Source: Nocardia sp. BMG51109
Lineage (GTDB): Bacteria; Actinomycetota; Actinomycetes; Mycobacteriales; Mycobacteriaceae
Direction: 5' to 3'
Assembly (NCBI RefSeq): GCF_000526215.1
Contig: NZ_JAFQ01000004.1
Location: forward strand, 4,464,001-4,528,000
DNA length: 64,000 bases
Translations under genes and position numbers: made by a program
Shown: positions 58,555 to 64,000 of the stretch, piece after piece
Numbering within the stretch: position 1 is the stretch's first letter
How the letters are laid out: the number at the start of each line of letters is the position of its first letter
The notes under the pieces: generated by a model
Database searches by the model: none
What the model was told of the DNA's origin: nothing
The model's input: the letters and a program-made list of their open reading frames with translations, nothing else

Positions 58555-59070
58555 GTCCGCCCGCCCACCCTGCCCGAATCGGCCGCGTCGGCGGAGTTCG
58601 CCGAGGTTGTCCGGGGTCCGCGCGGGCTCGCGCCCGCGGCCGGGCCACCGGCGCGGTGTGACGTGCGCGCGGCCGTGCCGGGCGCCGGTAAGGACGTCCA
58701 TGGCGAGTGTCCGGCACACGGTGTGGGATACTGGCAACGGATGTGATCGCCGTCGGCCGTCTGCGGCAGGGGGCGAAAATATCCGATGGCACCGCGATGC
58801 GACGTCGATCATCGCTGCCGCCGGACGGTTACCAAGACTCGGCTGTCCGGGCGGCCCGCTGGATGAGCGCTCGAATCCGGTGTTGAAGCCAACAGCCAGG
58901 CGCCGCGTGACCAGTTAGCCCGCCGATGAACGACAAGGTGATAACGGGGCACGCGGGGCGAGACCATAGGACCTCGCGCCCCCGCGGTGTGAGGCGAACG
59001 GACAGCGCCCCCGCGTCGGCCGCGTCACTTCCGGTTCGGGAGGACGCGCCCGGGGGCCCGAGGAGATTTC
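58555..59070 (+). promoter_or_regulatory. long ndk-rne intergenic region, candidate rne leader
   Basis: 516 nt without a supported gene. The stretch 58870-59070 has short GC stems (for example GCGCCCCCGCGGTGTGAGGC) and mixed composition. RNase E genes in several bacteria have long regulatory 5' leaders, so an autoregulated leader is plausible here; no named RNA motif was recognised. A purine-rich AGGAG lies just upstream of the GTG at 59071. Confidence 0.35.
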
Positions 59071-62000
59071 GTGGCCGATCAAGAGCCGCAGGATACGTCG
59101 CAAAGTAATGGTGAACCCGCCTCCAGCGAGGCGGCCGGGGCAGGGGAGGCGGCGCAGTTGCCCGAACGAATCCGGGTCCATGCGCTGGCGAAACTGCTGG
59201 GAACCACCAGCAAACGCATTCTGGCCCACCTGACCGAACTGGGCGCCGAGGCGCGCAGCCCGCAGTCGAACCTGGACCGCACGGTCGCGGAGTCGGTGCG
59301 GGAGGCGCTCGTCCCGCCCGAGGGTGCCGACTCGTCCGATGCGGCTGAGTCGTCCGGTACGGCTGAGTCGTCCGGTACGGCTGAGTCGTCCGGTACGGCC
59401 GAGTCGTCCGGTACGGCCGAGACGACCGGAGTGACCGGACCGTCCGGAAAGACGGTCGTGACCGAGACGGCCGAGGCGGTGGTGCGGCCGGCCGCGTCCG
59501 CCGAGCCGGTGGAGTCGGTCGAGGTCCGGGTCACCACCGAGGTGACCGAGTCCGCCGGATCCGATAGCGAGTCGTCCGAACACCACCCGGCCGCGCAGGT
59601 GCCGGCGATGGCGGCCTCCGGGCCGTCCGGCGTCGCGCCCCCGCCGGAACCGCAGCGGCAGTCGCTGTTCACCAGCCCGTTCCATCCGCCGGAACCGCCG
59701 GCCCCCGAGCCGGTGGTGTTCGAATCCGCGTCCGTGGTGGCCGCGCCGCTGTTCCTGCCGCCCGACGCCACCGCCGCCGAGGAGATGCGCCGCAAGCGGC
59801 GTGCGGAGCGGCAGTCCGAGCCCGCCGGGGACAAGGGCGACAAGGCGGGCGAGGCCCCGGAGGACACCGGCAAGTCCGATCAGACCGGACGGTCTGCCCG
59901 GGGCAAGGACGACTCCGCCCGGAGCAAGGACGACTCTTCTCAGGCCAAGTCTTCTCAGGTCACGTCTCCTCAGGGCAAGGACGACCCTGCTCAGGTCGAG
60001 GACGACTCTTCTCAGGGCAAGGACGGCAGGGACAAGCCGGCCGCTCACCAGGCCGACACCACCGACGAGTCCGACGGCGACTCCGACACCTGGGACGACG
60101 ATCAATCCCGCGACGACGGCGAGGACGGCGGCCGGTCGCGCCGCCGTCGCCGCGGCCGTCGCGGCCGCGGACGGGGTCGCGGCGAGCAGCAGGCCGACCA
60201 GGACTCCGAGGGCGAGTCGGACGATGCGGATGCGGCCCAGGACTCCGACGGAACCGCCGAATCGGATTCCGGCGACACCGAATCCGCCGGCGACAGCACG
60301 GACGACGACGCCGTCCCGGAGGGCTCCAGCCGCCGTCGCCGCCGTCGCCGTCGCCGCAAGTCCGGCGACGATGGCGCCGAGGGCGATTCGAACGACGACG
60401 ATCCGCCGAATACGGTCGTGCACGAGCGCGAGCCGCGCAACAAGCGCCGCAACGGCGACGAGGTGCAGGGCATCAGCGGCTCCACCCGGCTGGAGGCCAA
60501 GCGGCAGCGCCGGCGTGACGGGCGCGAGGCGGGCCGCCGCCGGCCGCCGATCCTGACCGAGTCGGAGTTCCTGGCCCGCCGCGAATCGGTGGACCGGGTC
60601 ATGGTGGTCCGCGAGAAGACCTTCCCCGAACATCCGGCGGCCACCGTGCAGGTGGCGGTGCTCGAGGACAACATCCTGGTCGAGCACTTCGTGACCAGCA
60701 GCGGCCAGGCGTCCATGGTCGGCAACGTCTACCTGGGCAAGGTGCAGAACGTGCTGCCCAGCATGGAGGCGGCGTTCGTCGACATCGGCCGCGGCCGCAA
60801 CGGTGTGCTGTACGCCGGCGAGGTGAACTGGGAGGCCGCCGGGCTCGGCGGCAAGGAGCGCAAGATCGAACAGGCGCTCAGGCCCGGCGACACGGTGCTG
60901 GTGCAGGTGTCGAAGGATCCCGTCGGCCACAAGGGCGCCCGGCTGACCACCCAGATCTCGCTGGCGGGCCGCTTCCTGGTGTATGTGCCGGGCGGCAGCT
61001 CCACCGGCATCAGCCGCAAGCTGCCCGATACCGAGCGCAAGCGCCTCAAGGAGATCCTGCGCGATATCGTGCCGCAGGACGCCGGGGTCATCATCCGCAC
61101 CGCGTCCGAGGGCGTCAGCGAGACCGAGCTGGCCCGCGACGTGGAGCGCTTGCAGGCCACCTGGAAGACCATCCAGGATCAGTCCGCGAACGGCTCGGGT
61201 GCGCCGAAGACCCTCTACGAGGAACCCGACCTGCTGGTCAAGGTGATCCGCGACCTGTTCAACGAGGACTTCTCCAAGCTGGTCATCGAGGGTGACCGCT
61301 CCTGGACGACGGTCGAGAACTACATCCGCACGGTGGCGCCGGACCTGCTGGTCCGCGTCGAGCGGCACGGCAACGGTTCCGGTTCCTCCGGCGTGGATGT
61401 ATTCGGTGCCTACCGCATCGACGAGCAGCTGGCCAAGGCCCTCGATCGCAAGGTGTGGCTGCCCTCGGGCGGCACGCTGGTCATCGACCGCACCGAGGCG
61501 ATGACCGTGATCGACGTCAATACCGGCAAGTTCACCGGCGCCGGCGGCGGCAACCTGGAAGAGACGGTCACCCGCAACAACCTGGAGGCGGCCGAGGAGA
61601 TCGTGCGCCAGATGCGGCTGCGCGACATCGGCGGCATGATCGTCGTCGACTTCATCGACATGGTCCTCGAATCCAACCGGGATCTGGTGCTGCGCAGGCT
61701 GACCGAGGCGCTGGGGCGCGATCGCACCCGGCACCAGGTGTCGGAGGTGACGTCGCTGGGCCTGGTCCAGATGACCCGCAAGAAGCTCGGCACCGGCCTG
61801 GTGGAGGCGTTCTCCACCACCTGCGAGCACTGCCACGGCCGGGGCATCCTCGTGCACAGCTACCCCGTCGAAACGCCGGCCGTCGAGGAGAGCACGGGCC
61901 GGCGCGAGGGTCGTCGTCGGCGCAAGGACAAGGACAAGTCGTCCGGATCCGCTGCGGCACCCGCCACGAACGGCACGGTGCAGGCGGAGGCCCCGTCCGA

Positions 62001-63690
62001 GGAGGACGCGGCCGCCAAGCGGGCGCATCCGGTGGCGTTGGCGATGGCGGCGCATCAGGCCGAGGAGACCGTGTCGGTGGAGCCCGTCGAGGCCGAGGCC
62101 GCGGCGGCTTCCGGCGACGTCGATGTGTCGCCGGACCAGGCGTCTTCGGGCCGCCCGGCACCTCGTCGGCGCCGCAGGGCGCGGCGCGGCGGCGACACCG
62201 CGGCGGGTAGGTCCGCCGCCGGCGATGCGGCCGAGACCGTCGCCGCCGGCGATGCGGCCGAGACGGTCGGCGCACAGCCGGAGGCCGGGGAGCCCACGGC
62301 GGCGGAGCGAAACGCTGCCGAGGCGCAGCCGGTGGGAGAGGCCCCGGCGGTGGGCTCGCCCGAGGAAATCTCGGCGATCGCCGCGCCTGCCGCTACCGGC
62401 GCACCTGATGACTCTGCCGACACTGCCGCATCTGCCGACACTGCCGCATCTGCCGACACTGCCGCATCTGCCGACACTGCCGCATCTGCCGACACTGCCG
62501 CATCTGCCGACACTGCCGCATCTGCCGACACTGCCGCATCTGCCGACACTGCCGCATCTGCCGACACTGCCGCATCTGCCGACACTGCCGCATCTGCCGA
62601 CACTGCCGCATCTGCCGACACTGCCGCATCTGCCGACACTGCCGCATCTGCCGACACTGCCGCATCTGCCGACACTGCCGCATCTGCCGACACTGCCACA
62701 TCTGCCGACACTGTCGTACCTGCCGACACTGCCGCGGACAACGGCGATGTGTCGACGACCGGCACGGTCGCGGGAACCGACGCCGCTGTGGACACGTCCG
62801 CGGAGACCGCGGCGGAGACCGGCGTTCCTGCACGGGCCGACGTTCCTGTGGGGACCGGCGTTTCCGCGGGGAGCGGCGTTTCCGCGGGGAGCGGCGTTTC
62901 CGCGGGGACCGGCGTTTCCGCGGGGACCGACGTTCCTGCGGGGACCGGCGTTTCCGCGGGGACCGACGTTCCTGCGGGGACCGGCGTTTCCACAGGGGCT
63001 GGCGTTTCCACGGGGACCGACGTTGCTACGGGGACCGACGCTGCCGCGAGGACCGACGTCGAGGGAACCGGGGCCGTTGCGGCGAGCGAGACCGTTGCGG
63101 GGAGCGAGACCGCTGCGGGGCCCGGCGTTGCGCCGGATACCGAGCCTCCCGCGGGGAGTGCGACCGTAGCGAGCGGGGCTGCTGCGGGGACCGGCACTCG
63201 GGCGAGTACGGATGCTGCCGCGGGGAGTGCGGCCGTGGAGAGCGGGACCGCTGTCGCTGACAGCACCCGTACGGCCGAGGCGATCGGGACCGCAGGGTCC
63301 GGCACTGCGGCGGGCACCGATGCCACGGAGAGCGGTAGCGCGGAGTTCGGCACTACCGAGAGCGGTACCGCGGAGTTCGGCGCTACGGAGAGCGGAACTG
63401 CTTCGAGTGTGGAGACCCCGGCGGGAGCCGATGCCGCGGCGGAGGCCCCGGACGAGGCGACTGCCGCCTCGGCGGACCAGCCCGCCACGGCCCGTCGTGG
63501 TCGCCGTCGGGTGGCACGCACCGCCACCGCGCCCAGCAGCGGCAACGAGAGCGCGGTGTTCGTGCTGTCCAGCACCGAGCAGGAGGCCCCGGCCGCCGAC
63601 TTCGCCGAAGCTCCTCCGGCTCCCGTGGCGCCGCGCAGTCGCCCACGCCGTCGCTCGGCGGGCCGGGCCGCGGGCGCCCCGGAGCAGTAG
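59071..63690 (+). CDS. rne: ribonuclease E/G with very long repetitive flanks
   Basis: 1539 residues, much longer than M. tuberculosis RNase E (953). Order: an IF2_N-like module at about 33-56 (RVHALAKLLGTTSKRILAHL), SSGTAE repeats (about 89-113), a charged disordered region with Arg-rich RNA-binding patches (RSRRRRRGRRGRGRGRG), then the catalytic core from about 490: S1 domain (SMVGNVYLGKVQNVLPSMEA), metal-binding Asp815 (TVIDVNTGKF) and Asp860 (VVDFIDM), and zinc-link Cys918/Cys921 (CEHCHG). The C-terminal ~600 residues are Ala/Thr/Gly-rich repeats ending in a basic tail (RSRPRRRSAGRA). It cuts AU-rich single-stranded RNA in rRNA maturation and mRNA decay. Confidence 0.96.
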   Translation: MADQEPQDTSQSNGEPASSEAAGAGEAAQLPERIRVHALAKLLGTTSKRILAHLTELGAEARSPQSNLDRTVAESVREALVPPEGADSSDAAESSGTAESSGTAESSGTAESSGTAETTGVTGPSGKTVVTETAEAVVRPAASAEPVESVEVRVTTEVTESAGSDSESSEHHPAAQVPAMAASGPSGVAPPPEPQRQSLFTSPFHPPEPPAPEPVVFESASVVAAPLFLPPDATAAEEMRRKRRAERQSEPAGDKGDKAGEAPEDTGKSDQTGRSARGKDDSARSKDDSSQAKSSQVTSPQGKDDPAQVEDDSSQGKDGRDKPAAHQADTTDESDGDSDTWDDDQSRDDGEDGGRSRRRRRGRRGRGRGRGEQQADQDSEGESDDADAAQDSDGTAESDSGDTESAGDSTDDDAVPEGSSRRRRRRRRRKSGDDGAEGDSNDDDPPNTVVHEREPRNKRRNGDEVQGISGSTRLEAKRQRRRDGREAGRRRPPILTESEFLARRESVDRVMVVREKTFPEHPAATVQVAVLEDNILVEHFVTSSGQASMVGNVYLGKVQNVLPSMEAAFVDIGRGRNGVLYAGEVNWEAAGLGGKERKIEQALRPGDTVLVQVSKDPVGHKGARLTTQISLAGRFLVYVPGGSSTGISRKLPDTERKRLKEILRDIVPQDAGVIIRTASEGVSETELARDVERLQATWKTIQDQSANGSGAPKTLYEEPDLLVKVIRDLFNEDFSKLVIEGDRSWTTVENYIRTVAPDLLVRVERHGNGSGSSGVDVFGAYRIDEQLAKALDRKVWLPSGGTLVIDRTEAMTVIDVNTGKFTGAGGGNLEETVTRNNLEAAEEIVRQMRLRDIGGMIVVDFIDMVLESNRDLVLRRLTEALGRDRTRHQVSEVTSLGLVQMTRKKLGTGLVEAFSTTCEHCHGRGILVHSYPVETPAVEESTGRREGRRRRKDKDKSSGSAAAPATNGTVQAEAPSEEDAAAKRAHPVALAMAAHQAEETVSVEPVEAEAAAASGDVDVSPDQASSGRPAPRRRRRARRGGDTAAGRSAAGDAAETVAAGDAAETVGAQPEAGEPTAAERNAAEAQPVGEAPAVGSPEEISAIAAPAATGAPDDSADTAASADTAASADTAASADTAASADTAASADTAASADTAASADTAASADTAASADTAASADTAASADTAASADTAASADTAASADTAASADTATSADTVVPADTAADNGDVSTTGTVAGTDAAVDTSAETAAETGVPARADVPVGTGVSAGSGVSAGSGVSAGTGVSAGTDVPAGTGVSAGTDVPAGTGVSTGAGVSTGTDVATGTDAAARTDVEGTGAVAASETVAGSETAAGPGVAPDTEPPAGSATVASGAAAGTGTRASTDAAAGSAAVESGTAVADSTRTAEAIGTAGSGTAAGTDATESGSAEFGTTESGTAEFGATESGTASSVETPAGADAAAEAPDEATAASADQPATARRGRRRVARTATAPSSGNESAVFVLSSTEQEAPAADFAEAPPAPVAPRSRPRRRSAGRAAGAPEQ
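62416..62703. repeat. 18-bp in-frame minisatellite in rne, 16 copies
   Basis: GCCGACACTGCCGCATCT repeated 15 times, plus one copy with a single change (ACA for GCA), giving Ala-Asp-Thr-Ala-Ala-Ser units at residues 1116-1211. Two decayed units follow, then a different GVSAGT/DVPAGT repeat set (about 62850-63000). Third positions are conserved between units, so the expansion is recent. Confidence 0.97.
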
Positions 63691-63696
63691 GGCCGA

Positions 63697-63822
63697 GCTA
63701 GTTCGTCGTCGCTAGTTCGTCGTCGCTAGTTCGTCGTCGCTAGTTCGTCGTCGCTAGTTCGTCGTCGCTAGTTCGTCGTCGCTAGTTCGTCGTCGCTAGT
63801 TCGTCGTCGCTAGTTCGTCGTC
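63697..63822. repeat. 14-bp tandem repeat after rne, 9 copies
   Basis: GCTAGTTCGTCGTC repeated exactly nine times, starting 6 nt after the rne stop. Each unit has a CTAG tetramer, and since 14 is not a multiple of 3 the array places TAG stops in every forward frame. Confidence 0.97.
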
Positions 63823-63858
63823 GAGGCCCGCACCCGGATCCGGGTGCGGGCCTCGACG
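63819..63858. terminator. 40-nt perfect palindrome, probable rne terminator
   Basis: A 20-bp perfect inverted repeat centred on GGATCC (arms CGTCGAGGCCCGCACCCGGA and its complement), joining the 14-bp array to the 17-bp array. No T-run follows. It is the only strong hairpin downstream of rne. Confidence 0.75.
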
Positions 63859-64000
63859 CGTTCTGGGCCTCGACGCGTTCTGGGCCTCGACGCGTTCTGG
63901 GCCTCGACGCGTTCTGGGCCTCGACGCGTTCTGGGCCTCGACGCGTTCTGGGCCTCGACGCGTTCTGGGCCTCGACGCGTTCTGGGCCTCGACGCGTTCT
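63848..64000. repeat. 17-bp tandem repeat, at least 9 copies, running off the window
   Basis: GGGCCTCGACGCGTTCT repeated nine times without a change, up to the last base. The first unit lies in the right arm of the rne hairpin, suggesting that the array grew out of the terminator stem. Confidence 0.97.

Noticed and set aside
58915..62055. A 1046-codon open frame on the minus strand opposite ndk-rne
   Set aside because: It mirrors the rne reading frame, has no recognisable domain and runs through the repeat arrays; long antisense frames are expected at 70 percent GC.
62416..62703. Possible CRISPR array in the 18-bp repeats
   Set aside because: Units are directly contiguous with no spacers, stay in frame within rne, and no cas genes are near.

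Overview
The window is about 70 percent GC, with short intergenic spaces, many GTG/TTG starts and several apparently leaderless genes. Its backbone matches a block known from Mycobacterium tuberculosis: aglA - small membrane gene - DUF5130 - pepN - mycothiol-dependent nitroreductase - rpiB - nei2/fpg - tig - clpP1 - clpP2 - clpX - valS - folC - DUF4233 - ndk - rne. With the glpD/TetR/FAD-oxidase/diacylglycerol-kinase group and the extra clpP pair, this points to a mycolic-acid actinomycete, most likely Nocardia or a close relative. That is inference from gene content; no rRNA is present.

Layout. 1-3.5 kb: end of an alpha-glucosidase, a probable small cytochrome oxidase subunit, DUF5130, then a ClgR/PopR-type regulator facing an accessory clpP pair, one member of which has lost its catalytic serine. 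3.8-12.6 kb: ABM monooxygenase, pepN, purC, an ECF42-type sigma factor with its YCII partner, a flavin reductase and the CPWC nitroreductase. 12.7-19.8 kb: a 6.4-kb segment (M48 protease, rpiB, nei2, DUF1542, GGDEF) bracketed by two inverted ~370-bp copies of a tRNA-Gly(TCC)/tRNA-Pro(TGG) pair. 20.1-25.7 kb: NUDIX hydrolase, a decayed histidine kinase, tig, and the housekeeping clpP1-clpP2-clpX. 25.7-53 kb: a variable region. Its centrepiece is an eight-gene, mostly overlapping operon (30.0-38.8 kb): dpgA-dpgB-dpgC-dpgD, a ThDP-dependent decarboxylase-like enzyme, a Tat-exported catalase-family haem peroxidase, a cytochrome b561 and an MFS exporter. It lies between fdhD and a formate-dehydrogenase-like molybdoenzyme gene, which are usually neighbours. 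53.2-64 kb: valS, folC, a repeat-built small ORF, DUF4233, ndk and a very large rne.

How genes work together. Trigger factor, ClpP1P2 and ClpX form the protein folding and degradation core. The second ClpP pair with its regulator looks like a conditional back-up Clp core: the regulator ends in Leu-Ala-Ala, a ClpP degron in related regulators. The dpg operon should make 3,5-dihydroxyphenylglyoxylate from malonyl-CoA. No aminotransferase follows; a ThDP enzyme does, so the likely product is 3,5-dihydroxybenzaldehyde or a carboligation product, exported and then oxidised outside the membrane. This is inference.

The window is unusually rich in tandem repeats, inside genes (rne, M48 protease, DUF1542, cytochrome b561 start) and just after stop codons. 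Unit lengths are 14-31 bp, with 3 to 16 copies.
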